Source: Chamaea fasciata (taxonomy: Eukaryota > Chordata > Aves > Passeriformes > Sylviidae). Taken from it: a stretch of 64,000 nucleotides of DNA. Made by a program: the position numbers and the translations under genes. Under the pieces are notes generated by a model. The model was not told the origin of the DNA. It saw only the letters and a list, made by a program, of their open reading frames with translations, and ran no database searches. Location of the stretch: positions 94,070,646 to 94,134,645 of the forward strand of contig JARCOQ010000003.1 of assembly GCA_029207755.1 (NCBI GenBank), given 5' to 3'. Shown here piece after piece: positions 40,366 through 51,995 of the stretch; positions within the stretch are counted from its first letter, which is position 1; each line of letters opens with the position of its first letter.

Positions 40366-43300
40366 AATTTTGTACTATTCCAGTGAATAAAAGTTCACAG
40401 GTCAAAAATGTACTTTGCTTGAACCAGGTAATAATGGATAAAAGATAACTTTCAGTCTCTCTTTTTTTCCCTTTGCTTTTACCACTGTAAGAGCCTTATA
40501 TTCTGTGCAGAAATCAGCTGGCCCCAGCTAAGCAAGCCCAGGAGCAGTTTCTGAGCATAGCCAGTTAGTCAGTGATATCTGATGTCTTTGCAAATGACCT
40601 GTTTGCAAATGGTAGGAGCTGAATCTTACACTTACCAACCCTGCGACTGTTGTACTAACAGGGATTATGAAGTATGCTAAAGAGTTTAGAAAACTGGACC
40701 AAATTCAAGCAGATTAATTGTAGATTGTCATTGTAGATAAATGCAATTACCTAAGAGTGTATTTGTTTGTGAAACAAATTTGCCAGGCAGTGGTGTGCTG
40801 AAATGCAACCTGCAAGAAGACACTCAAAAGCAATGCACAAAAGAACACAACAGAAAGATCTAGTTTAAAAGCAAAAGAAATGGACTTTACTTGTAATTTA
40901 AATTATGCAGTGTACTAAAAATGGCATGGATTGCATATTTGACATTCTATTTGCCGTCAAAAAGATTTCATTCATCACAATTTTAATACCTGGTCACTTT
41001 TCTGCACTGCTTCTCTAAAAGAAAAGGTGCTCAATCTCCCTACACCTTTTCAGGTTTATTTGAGCAGTGGTATCACAATGTGGCTGAGATACAAAAACTG
41101 AAAAATTTAAATTAATTAAATTAATATCCACCAGTGAACAGTGATTTTCATTTCACTATACATGGCTCCTTCAACATAGGAATGAAACATTTGTCTCTAG
41201 TTTTTCATGCTAAACTTAAAAATGGCAAAGGATTTGGCCTTGAATTTTTGCTTCTTCAGCATCATTCAGTTTAATGAATGTGCTGCATTATGTGAAATTA
41301 CTGACACACAGAAGAGTTTTTAAAGTGGATTGTGCATCAGAATACTTCTGGCTAAACTACATACACTATTCTTAGCATGACATAACTTCAAAATTTTGGG
41401 TTTAAATCCTACCTGGACTCCAAGAGTAGGAAGAATTTAAGGGTCAACTGGAAAGTAACCTGCATGTGTCTTCATGGGTTAACTTTCTAGTTTACATTAT
41501 TGAACAGTGTGCAGTAAGTAAGGAGCAGCAGCACAGTGGGAGAGAGATCAGCTTTGAGAGGCTGCAGTCCCTTACCAGCGTGTGCAAGGAACACCACGGA
41601 GGCTGAAGTCATTTGAGACATCTGTAGTAGTGGATAAGCTGGTCACTGCATTTGTATGCAAGGATGTAAGTTCAAAGCCTCTATCTCTATATATAGGTAC
41701 ATGTTTTATTGTTAAAATTGCCTGTAAGACCCTAATTTTTCTCCTTTGTGGGTATGTAATGTGGGAATCAATCTCTAATGTCACAGCTTTTTACTGCTTT
41801 GTAATTGGTGCAATATTTTAGGTAGTGCTTTACAATCATGTAGAGTTATTAATTCCTTAATGTGTTTTCTATGGCAGCTGCCTTTTCTCTCCTGCACCAG
41901 TGTAGGGAGTTACTACTCAATAGGCTGAATGTCTGAAATAACATCTGGGGAAAAAATAACTTTAAACACCTCCCCCCCCCAAAAAAAAAAAAAATAAAAA
42001 AACACAACAGGGAAGGAAAAAAAAGTGGTGAATGGCAGCATGAAGACAGAAGATTTTTAAGCTTTCACTAAAGAAAAATTATTTCACCATGTATATCATA
42101 AAACCAGTCCACAGATGTAGAATGGAAAGACGTATGTGTTATGCATGTATAGTATGGTACCCATTGGGCATAATAATAGAGAGTGGTAGTGCAAAAGATG
42201 GCAGTTGTAGAATTGGGAAAATGTATTGTATTTAATAGTTAGGGAAACCTCAGGTTATAGATATGCAGGGTTTTTTAGTTAATTGCTTCAGCCCTGGTTT
42301 GCTCCTAAGGAGGGTTGAATTGCACGTGTTTATGCAGCTAATCAAGCTTCACTCTTTACTGCTTTATCCTCTGCATTGCATCTGAGTAAATTTTGTTTGT
42401 TGTTTTAAACTGTTAGATGTATGCAGGCCTAAAGGGGAGCTGGAGACATATGTATTTTAAAAAAACAGAAATTTAGATGCTGCCTAAATTGATTGTTTAC
42501 AATCTCTAAGAATCTCGGAAAAATCTGTATATCCTATGATTATTTGAAACTGCATATGCATCATAGCGAAGGTCAAATACATAGCTTTAATAAGGCTATT
42601 CTCTAAGTTGAGTGCTTAACTTTGTATAATTAATAGTCTGTAGTAATTTTAAAGAACTCCATACACAGTAAAGTGTATAAGCAAGCTGTAGTACTCTTTT
42701 ACATCATTACTGCAAGGCTATGTCCTATTTTAGGATACATAATGGACAAAAAATAAGTGTAATCTAAGACTGAAGAGGAGCACACAAAAACAGAAGGAAC
42801 TTTTCTTTTGCATCAACTCTAGGCTGCTATAGGTTGCATCAAGTAGGGGCTGCTTTTCTTCACTTTCAAGATCTTTGCCAGTCCTCTCCATTCCTCATTT
42901 AGTGCACAGATGATTCCTCCATCCCTGTCAGCCTCTGGTATTAACTTCTATCACCCATTTGCTGTACTTTCAGATTTACACATTTGTGCATTTCCCCCAC
43001 AGTGCTTTCCACAGCTCTACAGCGCAATCTTTCCATTCTCTTCCTTTCCTTCTTTAAAGCTCTCTTTTGAGACCTTGGCCAAAACCCCAGGCCTGGTAAG
43101 TATGGTGCTAGGACAACTGCCTACTGTGCTGACTAATGCTGCCTTACTGTCTGTGTACTCCCACATCAATCTCCCTGTTTTCTCCTTTCCTAAATGAGTA
43201 GCAGTTTGATGCAGTGTTTGTCCTGCTGCACAGCACCAGCACAGCCAGTTCTATCATGTCTGAGATGACAGTGTGCTCAGGAAATGTAATAGACCTATCT

Positions 43301-43713
43301 ACAGTGGAGAACATGATTGAACCTGTGGGCAAGGCTGCTGATAGTTTTAAGTGGCTTCATAATTTTATATTGCACTTGCGAATCAGTCTGGTAAAATGGG
43401 GACCTAGTTCTCCCCAGCAGGCACTTTGGAGGCAATGTTCTTCTGCAGCTTGCTAAGGAGAGCTTGGAGGCATGCAGTCCTTTCTCCTGACTTCAGATGT
43501 CTACAATGTAGCTTTTACCATCTGAGCTGCCTATCCTAAAGAACTTCCTAATCACTGGGATTAAGTAGCCTGATACAACTGACTGCTGCTAGACATCTAT
43601 TTTAGAATTGGAACAATGGTACCAATGGGAGAACTTAGTGCTTTATGTTGACTGGTATGAAAGTGTAAATAGGTAAGTCATCAAAACATCTACATTGCAG
43701 GCATCTGGATCTT

Positions 43714-43748
<35 letters not shown>

Positions 43749-44774
43749 AATGAAAAAAAAATCATTTACTGCATCTGAGAAAAGGACAGGAATGTGCATT
43801 TTGCATGGCAAAAACATTACTCACTCCTGATGCTTGTCTGGCAGTGGCAAGATCTTTCAGCTTGGACAGGGCCATGACCCCCCCCCTCCTTGATGCTTTC
43901 ATGTCTTCTTGTGGGAAGCTACTGCCTGGGAGTGGTAAAAAGGGAAAGGAGAAGAAGAATAAGGAGCTGTTGTACAGCTGTGCTTGGAGTTCACCCAGCA
44001 CAAACTGAGGAGATGCTTCTCCCATTCTTCTTGTTCCCTTTATGCGTGTGATCATGTGCTAAGCAGCCTCCACCATTTCTCAGATAGACTCAGTAAAAGT
44101 TTTCTGTGTGATTCATTCCTTCTCCCAGTGATAATAATCAAGTGGAAGTGACCATAAATGCTCAAAGAAAAAGTAACCATTGCTAGAAATATCAAACTGA
44201 TCGGCCATTACTTGGATTCTACAGAAGGAATCAATACCAAATATGGCTTTTGAGAATTGCAGGTGTAAGCACTGAACTCTGTAGACATAATGATAGCTGT
44301 TTGATCTCTGTCTGGCATGTGGGAACTTAAAATGAAGGTCATGTTCAAATCTGATTGGAATTCAGGGAAAGCTGCTTGGGTTATTACCATGACTATAGTG
44401 CTGGATTCTATTTACATTAGTAAACAGTTTAAAATACTTGACATGTTATTCAATTAAATCTGTGATTGCAAACTGACAGACCGAAGTTCGTTGATTTTTC
44501 CAACCACATTAAACTAAGTTCATGGCACAGTGTTTCATTTAGCCTATCTGCTTAAGCCTTTCACCTTAATTCAATTACTCAGAATAAAATTAACGTGTAA
44601 AATATTAAATAATTCTAAATTTCTAAATTAGAAGGCATTGCAAGAATATATTCATCTTAATGGCTTCTGACATACATTTATTATTGTATGATTTACAATT
44701 TGCTATAGATCACGTTGTTATCCAAATGGCAAAAGTCGGTCAGAAAGCTTTTTCTTTATACTCATTCAGTAAAT
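40366..44774. other. Intergenic
   Basis: Mostly AT-rich, with a C-run/A-run junction (about 41970-42002) and a 29-bp A-run at 43718-43746. ORFs such as 42910-43197 and 43214-43456 show no family resemblance. I recognise no gene or element. Confidence 0.55.
43718..43746 (+). repeat. Poly(A) homopolymer, 29 bp
   Basis: An uninterrupted A-run following CTTGTTT; a further run of nine A follows at about 43752-43760. No retroposed sequence was recognised upstream. Confidence 0.85.
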
Positions 44775-45935
44775 TGATAGATCCGTGGAAGTTAAGACTG
44801 AAAAGGACATGAGATTATCTTCCCTGACCCCATCTAGATCCCTGGTCATAAATTTTCCCTTTATTTCAGGGTGAAGACCAGTCTGACAAAGGCACAATTT
44901 GTGGTTTTGCTAATGCAAGTCATGTACAGAGACAGGCCAGCTTGATTTAAAGATATCAAAGAATGAAGACTTGGCTCCTTCTTTAGTCATTTTTTCCAGT
45001 ACTCCATCATTTTCATGCTTAGAAGCGTGTGCCTTATTTTAAATTCGAATTTGTCTTGATTTAACTTTCAGACATTAGTTCTTGGTATGCTTTTCTTCAC
45101 TAGATTAAGTAGTCCTTTACTAGTCACTGTTTTCTGTGAAAGTTTTGGAACGCTGTAATCGAGCTACAAGGAAATCTTCTCTTTGACACCATAAGTATTA
45201 TCTCTTTACACTATTTGATTTAAGGCATTTTCTATAGCTTCCAACTTGGTTTTGTGGCTCCCTCATACATTCTCTCCATTTCTTCCCCACCATTTAGGAA
45301 ACAAGCCTGCTGGAACTGAGCACAGAAACTTAGCATTCATTTAAAATCTCAGAAGTGCCAAATTTTGTAGTCACTGTTTCATTGGTTTTGGATCAACTTC
45401 TTGACATAGGATTGTATAGGCAGTCCATGTTAAATTACTTTTAATAGTAGACAAGTACTCTTGAAATTTATTGCTATCCAGGATTTAGTCTGTGGTTCCA
45501 TAGTTCATGTTCTTAACTGTTTGTCTTTCTGTTTGACTGTAATAACTTTAAAAAATTTTACTGTGTCTAGATTAGTAAATGATGGATCATTTTGTGTGCC
45601 TGTACTGCTTTCATTAGTATTGACTATCTGCTAATCTTGGTGACATCTGCAAATTTTACTGACAATTATTACATTTTCTTCCATGTTATCAGTAAAAATG
45701 CTAAACATGTTGATTTCTAGTATTAATCTTTATGGGATTCAAAGAGAAATAACATTATTCAGTCATGATTCCTTATTTGTACTTTCATTTTGAAAACAAA
45801 ATGAAAAAATCTAGTGGATTTCTAATGTATTTAACATGCATTTATTATATTATATGCTCTTTTTGTTTTGATCAGAAAGTCATGTGGCACTAGGCCTAAT
45901 AGTTGTCAACAAGTATTTCTTCAGTTTTCTTAAAA
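44775..45935 (-). mobile_element. Old, decayed CR1/L3-like LINE fragment
   Basis: Read on the + strand, a series of blocks matches the reverse complement of ancient amniote CR1 elements in the right order. They are GAAAAGGACATGAGATTATCT near 44800, TTTAAAGATATCAAAG (44950), CCTTATTTTAAATTCGAATTTGTC (45035), CAGACATTAGTTCTTGG..CTTTTCTTCACTAGATTAAG (45070-45110), AAGGCATTTTCTATAGC (45225), TTGGTGACATCTGCAAATTTTA (45635), and GATCAGAAAGTCATGTGG (45873). Many substitutions and gaps and no open frame indicate an old insertion. Both ends are approximate. Confidence 0.72.
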
Positions 45936-47421
45936 AACAAGCTTTAATGTTTTTCAGATAAGGATAAGAATCCAAACTAAAGATACTGTACAAAAAAACC
46001 CTCTAAACTTGTTAGGGAGGCAGAACAGTTGAAAAGTATTCGAAGTAAATAACCTCTCAGATTTATCTTACGTGTTTTCAATTTGTTGCTCTGTGGAGAA
46101 TGATTTGCATTAGTCAAGAATGATTGTTGCGTAAGATTTTTTATTTTTAAACATCAAGGGAAAATTCCTATTTTTTTCTTTCGCTGCAAGGTGTGATCCA
46201 TAGTTTTAGTTACAAAGGTGTCTATTCTTTGTATTATCTGTTGTGTTGAGTTTCTTCTGGGTGGTAAATGAAGAAAGATCCCTGCAACAAGTTCATTAAC
46301 TGCTGATGAATAAAACAGATTAGAGATGTAGAAGTTTGCTTGCAAATTCATATTGACAGTTTTATAGTGGGATATCGAAATTTTCAGTTCCTTACAGAAC
46401 CAGTTCTCTGGGCAGATTTCTAGGCTGCAGCACAGGCATGTTAGCTGTCAGCATCAGCACTGGCTGTCTAAACCCTAAGATCAGATCAGTGTAAGGATTC
46501 ATCAGAAATAATTATTGAGCCGTAGCTGTATAAGACCTTGCAGACAAACAGCACAGAGCCTTCAGCTCCCAGGACCTCACTCACTGCTAATACAGCATGC
46601 CTTGCAAAATTCCAAAAGGTTCCTTAACTCTCCCTACACTGGAAGTCTTAGAGGGAAAAAAAGCAGTATTTCTGTCAAAATGTCCAGGTACTAGCCACTC
46701 TTATAGTCTGATTCCTTTATGCATAAGCAAAAAACATCAAGGTTCAATATCAATCCAAAACCAGTTCAGGTTTCTTTGTCAGGCTACCTGAGGCACAAAG
46801 ACTTTGCTGACCTTGTGTTTCTAAAAGACCCCTCTCCATCTATTTTTTCCATAATTTGCAAGGCCTTGCAAAGTGAAACGTGATCTCAAACAACCCTGCA
46901 GGTACCACAGGGTGAGAATTTGAACATGGGCAGATCCTGGGAAGCAGCTGGCCACAGTGGCTTACTGATGTGGTGTGAACCGGAGGGAAGGAAACCCAAG
47001 TGTAGCTTTTCCCTTGTAGGTTGTGATGCTGACCCATTCTGCTCTGTGCTTGACAGCATTCTTGTGGGTAACTTGAGACTTTCATTTTCAAATGAGAGCA
47101 GTGGAAAACTGTGGAGTCACAAAGATGAGATGACATTGAGCAAGTATTTCCAAGAGGCTCACTAGTGTTTTGAGAGGCAACTGTGGGTCCTCTCTGTCAA
47201 CCTTGGTGCAGTTCCAGTTGTCCAAGGCTGATCATAGGAATCACTGGTGTCCTGAAATCATAGTTGCTTTGTACAGCAGTCTCTTCAAGCTGACCAAAGA
47301 AAAAAGTCTAAAATTATACAAAAACCATAAAACTATATTTTAGAAATAAAAACTAGGCCAGACTTTGCCACTTTTTTTTTTCTTGCTGAGCCCATAAATT
47401 GTTGTCATTCTCTGTGAATAA
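45936..47421. other. Intergenic
   Basis: I recognise no gene or repeat. The 98-codon minus-strand ORF at 46840-47136 has no family resemblance. Confidence 0.5.
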
Positions 47422-47426
47422 CCAGG

Positions 47427-47947
47427 TGTAGTAGTTTGAAGGCAAAACAAATGAGAGGCTCCAAGTCAGAGATACAATTTAATAGGAAAAAAAAAGGAAA
47501 GAAAGTAAAATAAAATCGATGCAATAATACAAAAGACCACTGACAGAGTCAGAATACAACCTGAGCGTAGTGATGGAAGCAGTCCAGATGAGGTGGTCTT
47601 CCTGAAGCAGTGATCCTGTAGAAAGGTCTGGTAGCTCGGGTCCTCTGGGAATCCAGTGGGTAAGCGCCCCTCTGGTGTTCAGAGTCTCAGCTTATATCCA
47701 GGCTGGAATGCTTGGTTTCTCCCTCTGGGCGGAGCATCCCACAATGGGATGGTGAGTCATGTGATAAGGCCTGATGGGCCCATTAACAGGAGGTAGTCCA
47801 GGAGGGGGTTATCTGTGAGCTGTGTAGCAAAGGTGCTGATGGCCCATTAACAGAAGATAAGCCAGAGTGGAGGAGGCAGGGAGCACTGCCTCACCTGGTT
47901 TCAACAGTTCATGAAGATGGTGATAGAATATACTTCAACCCAGGACA
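47427..47947 (-). mobile_element. Solo ERV LTR (third family), left member of LTR stack
   Basis: The element starts TGTAGTAGTTTGAAGG and ends TTCAACCCAGGACA. It is flanked by CCAGG at 47422-47426 and 47948-47952, giving a perfect 5-bp duplication and a 521-bp LTR. Read on the minus strand, GATATAAGC (about 47691-47699) is a promoter-like TATA motif and CCTATTAAATT (about 47477-47487) a polyadenylation-like signal nearer the other end, so the sense strand is minus. An alternative right end at 47906 (TTTCAACA) gives no target duplication. Confidence 0.82.
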
Positions 47948-47952
47948 CCAGG

Positions 47953-49580
47953 TGTTGTGGTTTAACCACATTCAGAACCCAGTCACCAGACAGCCACTCA
48001 CTCTCCTCGATATCAGGACAGGGGAAAAAATCAAAAGAGCAGAAGTGACAGTTTAAAGACAGTTTAATAGGTAAAGCAAAAGCCACGTGCACAGGGAAAA
48101 CATAAGAAGAAATAAATTAATCACTTAACACAGGCAGGCAGGTGTTCAGCCCTGCCCAGGGAAACAGGGCTCCCTCACATGTAACAGTAACAAACACCAT
48201 CACTCCAAATGTCCCCTCCTTCTTCCCCCAGCTTTACATCTGACCCTGACCCCATATCCCCTGCATCGGTTGGGGTCAGGTGTCCCCTCCCAACGCCTGT
48301 GCACCTCCAGCCGCCTCACTGGTGAGATGAGGTGAGGAACATAAAAGGCCTTGAGTGTTGGAGCAATGCTCAGTGACAGGGAAAATATCCTTGTGTTACT
48401 GTATGGGTTGACCCCAGCTGGATTCCAGGCACCCACCAAAGCCTCTTTCTTGCTCCCCTCCACAGCTGGACAGGAGACAGAAAACATAACAAAGGGTTCA
48501 TAGGTTGAGATAAGGAGCGGGAGAGATCACAGGCAAAAAAAGACTCAGCTTGGGGATATTAAATGAATTTATTACTAAGAAAATCAGCAGGATAATGAGA
48601 AGTAAAATAAATCTTAAAAGCACTTCCCCCCACCCCTCCTTTCCAGCTCTTCCTTCTCCCCCAGCAGTGCAGAGAGATGGGGATGAGGGGGATGGGGGTT
48701 GTGGTCAGTTCATCACAGGCTGTTTCTGCTCCTGCTCAGGGAGAGGAGTCCTTCCCCCGTTCCAGCTTGGGGTCCCTCCTACAGGAGAGAGTTCTTGATG
48801 AACTTCTCCAGTGTGAGTCCATCCCACAGGCATCAGTCCTCCCCACACTGCTGCAGAGCAGCTCACTCTGCCACAGGGTGCAGTCCCTCAGGCACAGCCT
48901 GTTCCAGCCTGGGTCCCCCATGCGGTCACAAATCCCATCAGCAAACCTGCTCCAGCGTGGGCTCCTCTCTCCACAGGTCTGCAGGTCCCTGCCAGGACCC
49001 TGCTCCAGCGCAGGCCTCCCACAGGGTCACAGCCTCGTCTCAGGCATCCACCTGCTCCGGTGTGGGTCACCTCCATGGGCTGCAGGTGGATCTTTGCATC
49101 CCTGTGGTTCTCCATGGGCTGCAGGGGCAGAGCTGCCTCACCATGGGCTGCACTATGGGCTGCAGGGGAATCCCAGCTCTGGTGCCTGGAGAACCTCCTG
49201 CTCCTCCTGCACTGACCTTGGTGTCTGCGGGGCTGTTCCTCTCACATATTTTCACTCTGCTTTTCTCTGGTTCTTATTATAACTGTGCAATAACTTATTT
49301 TGCCTTCTTAACTATGTTATCACAGAGGTGTTACCATCATTCCTGATTGGCTCTGCCTTGGCCAGCAGTGGGTCCATTTTGGAGCTGTCTGGCATTGCCT
49401 GTGCTGGACATGGAGGAAGCTTCTGGCAGCTTCTCACAGGAGCCAGTGCTGTAGCCCTTTGCACTACTGAAACGTGGCCACACAAACCCAATACAATTAT
49501 CAATCCTGTTTTCAGCACAAATCCAAAACACCCCACAGCAGCTATTGGAAATTAACCCGACCCCAGTCAAAACCAGCACT
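47953..49580 (-). mobile_element. Solo ERV LTR split by a later LTR
   Basis: The left part (47953-48399) starts TGTTGTGGTTTAACC. The right part (49496-49580) carries CTGTTTTCAGCACAAATCC and ends AAAACCAGCACT, one base off a CA terminus. Both parts are flanked by CCAGG (47948-47952 and 49581-49585). Read on the minus strand, the element has TGTAAAGCTGGGGG (about 48228-48241) in the TATA position and CTATTAAACTGTC (about 48057-48069) in the polyadenylation position, so sense is minus. Without the insert at 48400-49495 it is about 530 bp long. Its left target copy is the same CCAGG that forms the right target copy of the LTR at 47427. Confidence 0.87.
48400..49495 (-). mobile_element. ERV LTR nested in the LTR at 47953
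   Basis: This 1,096-bp LTR starts TGTATGGGTTGACCCC and ends AACCCAATACA. It belongs to the same family as the copies at 8021, 13641 and 27326 and is the longest uninterrupted one. It is flanked by GTTAC (48395-48399) and ATTAT (49496-49500), a 5-bp duplication with two transition differences; rejoining the flanks gives a continuous outer LTR (TTGTGTTA-TCAATCCTG). AATAAA lies on the minus strand at 48568-48573. The long + strand ORFs here (201 codons at 48677 and 215 at 48699) and the minus ones come from the internal GC-rich repeat units and are not genes. Confidence 0.92.
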
Positions 49581-50298
49581 CCAGGATATGCGCTCCACCT
49601 GAAAAACCTACCCAACCAAAGTATTCTAAGTTTTTCTTTCTCTTCTTTGGGTTCAAATCTGAGTCCATGGGCATGAATATTATCTCAGTGCATGGAATGG
49701 TGTGCTGGCAATGCATTATGCCCTGCAGCATTCCTCATCCCCTTCCCAATCCAGCAGCCTGAGCTTTTGAACAAGAGTCATTACAACCAGGCATGCTGTG
49801 CTCTGGGATGCCTTAAGGCAGCAGAAATGTCTGCAATCCAGCTCTCAGCTCAAGAGTATTGTGCACCAGGATATTAACTGTAAAACTGGCAATATTGCTT
49901 TGGTGCAGAGGCTTCCTCCAGGCACCCACAAGACAGATGGCTTTATCAGTACAGAGCCATTCACCTCTGCATTGCAATTGGGAAGAAGTACTAGCAAATT
50001 TCCAACTATCTTTGCTAAGCAATTTTACAGCTGTCTATCTGAAATTAAAGCACCCTCTCTTGGTTGTGCTTTGCATTTTTATAGTGACTAGCAATCTTCT
50101 TTCTACAGTGCTACACTCAGCCTTCCATTGGGTTTCTGATGCTCGCAAAAATATGTGACACTAAGTTAATGAAGATGAGTGCTTCAGGCTGTAGGGAACC
50201 AAGCAAAGGAGAAATGTGTGTAATCTGTATAATTGGACACTTCTAGAGACAGTGTAAAAAACAAATCATCTCTAGCAGGGAAAGGCTTTTGTGTATAC

Positions 50299-50344
50299 AA
50301 AGTACAGGTCAGTACTTTCATAGGAAAGTACTGACCTGCACTTT
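50299..50344. repeat. Near-perfect hairpin, 21-bp stem
   Basis: The left arm AAAGT-A-CAGGTCAGTACTTTC (50299-50319) pairs with the right arm GAAAGTACTGACCTG-C-ACTTT (50324-50344) around the 4-base loop ATAG. That gives 15 perfect inner pairs, one A/C mismatch and 5 more pairs. The loop is very short for a microRNA precursor, so a palindromic duplication is as likely. Function unknown. Confidence 0.9.
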
Positions 50345-50491
50345 ATGGAAAGTCTTTATAGAGCCTATACAAAGGGCAGCTTCCCATCCACAGCCCATCA
50401 ATCCCATTCCTCCTGAACTGAAATGCCCAGGTCTTTGAATAGGTATGATCCAAGGACTGAAGGAGAGGGTTTCTCAGTAATTTAGTGTCTG

Positions 50492-50511
50492 TCCCACTCA
50501 AATGAGTGGGA
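50492..50511. repeat. 9-bp perfect inverted repeat
   Basis: TCCCACTCA (50492-50500), a two-base AA spacer, then TGAGTGGGA (50503-50511). A possible dimeric protein site or chance; about 150 bp from the longer hairpin. Confidence 0.85.
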
Positions 50512-51339
50512 ATCCATAAATACATCTCTTAAGTTGGAGTGATTTTCCAACTCAGTACTGGTCAGATGTAAGCTTTAAGGTGGAGCAATCAGGGCATGTG
50601 CACCCCTTGGCAATTGTAGTACCTGTGCTCCAGTTTTCAAATAAAGTTGACTCCAGCTTTCCATACACAAGAGGTAAGGGTGAAACATGATTAAAGAGTA
50701 GTACTATCTCACTGTCAGAGAAAAGCAGAGGACTGAGATTTCTATTAGCTGTGAAGTGGGAAGAGTTTCAGAGTCAGCTCTGAAAGTAACTTCCAGGTGG
50801 GAGGGTCTGCCACTGCACTTCTAAACTCATGGGGAAGCTCTGCACTGAAAGCAGTTTCTTCATCCTAACGGTACAAGTCAATGACTGATAATCAGTAAAA
50901 ATCTTGCAGACAAGGCTGTGATGCAGGAAAGAGGTAAGAAACTCAAAGGATTTTTTTTTTTACCTTTGTGTCCTAGTGCAGTGAATCCACACTGATATTC
51001 TGCTTTGGAGAAGGAATATGGGAAGATGGAAGAATCCTTCCCTCTGAGTTAGAACATCCCATCAGCTTGTATTTTGACCCTTGATTTGTCTGGAAAGACT
51101 ATGGAAATTTTGGTAACAACACAGTAATGTGAGATGAGAGAGGGCTCCACACAGAGGAAGGAGAGAAGCAAGGAAGAAGACTAGGATACATACAACTTGA
51201 AGAGGCCTGTTTGCAGATTCTTCATAAAGAAACTTTTCCTACTTTTCTTTGTACCTTTTTTGCCCTTTCCTGTAACTTTTCTAAGTCTGCTTCATCCTTT
51301 CAAAGATGAAAGAAACAAAAACCACCCATGTTATTAAAA

Positions 51340-51948
51340 ATGCTGGTTCACCACACCTTTGTTGAAATGTGCTCTGGTTTGTTTTCTAGTCCTTTTCAAA
51401 TAATTTGGTTGCTTTTGTGACCCCTTATGGGTATGGAGCTGACATCTTCATGGTATTTTTTTTTTAAATTTATGAACAGATCTTATCAGTTTACATAATT
51501 ATGTCCACCATTTTGCAATAGCTTATGTGGAATTTTATCTGCCATTTTATCTCAAGTTGTGCATGATCATAGTGCTTTTCTGCAGCTTTGCACAGTCAAC
51601 TTTTGATTTTAATCCCTGTGATAACTGTAATGGAATCAGCAGTCTCTGTTCTCCCATTATTCATCACCTTTTCCAGGTCATTTAAGACTTTGCTGAGCAG
51701 CACAGATCCCAACAAAAAGTCCCAAAGGATTGTGTTGGTGATTTCCTTCCAGTGGGAATACTGCATTTCTACTTTGTTGGTTTTTTTTTTTCATATTTTT
51801 AAATTGCTTATTCATTTAAATTAGGATCTTCTTAGCTCATGAGACTTCCTTTTAAAGGGCTTTCTCCTTCTCCACTGAATTGTAAAAATGCACTTTAATA
51901 CACCTTGTTTGCTCATTTGCCAATTCCAAAAAAAAAAAAGAAAAAAAG

Positions 51949-51995
<47 letters not shown>

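Larger units (their letters stand above)
49586..51339. other. Intergenic with two inverted repeats
   Basis: No gene was recognised. The stretch contains the hairpin at 50299-50344 and the short palindrome at 50492-50511 listed separately. The ORFs at 49692-50158 overlap in several frames and look like chance. Confidence 0.5.

Noticed and set aside
48677..49346. 201- and 215-codon overlapping ORFs
   Set aside because: They lie wholly inside a solo LTR and arise from its GC-rich repeat units; the element's own sense strand is the opposite one.
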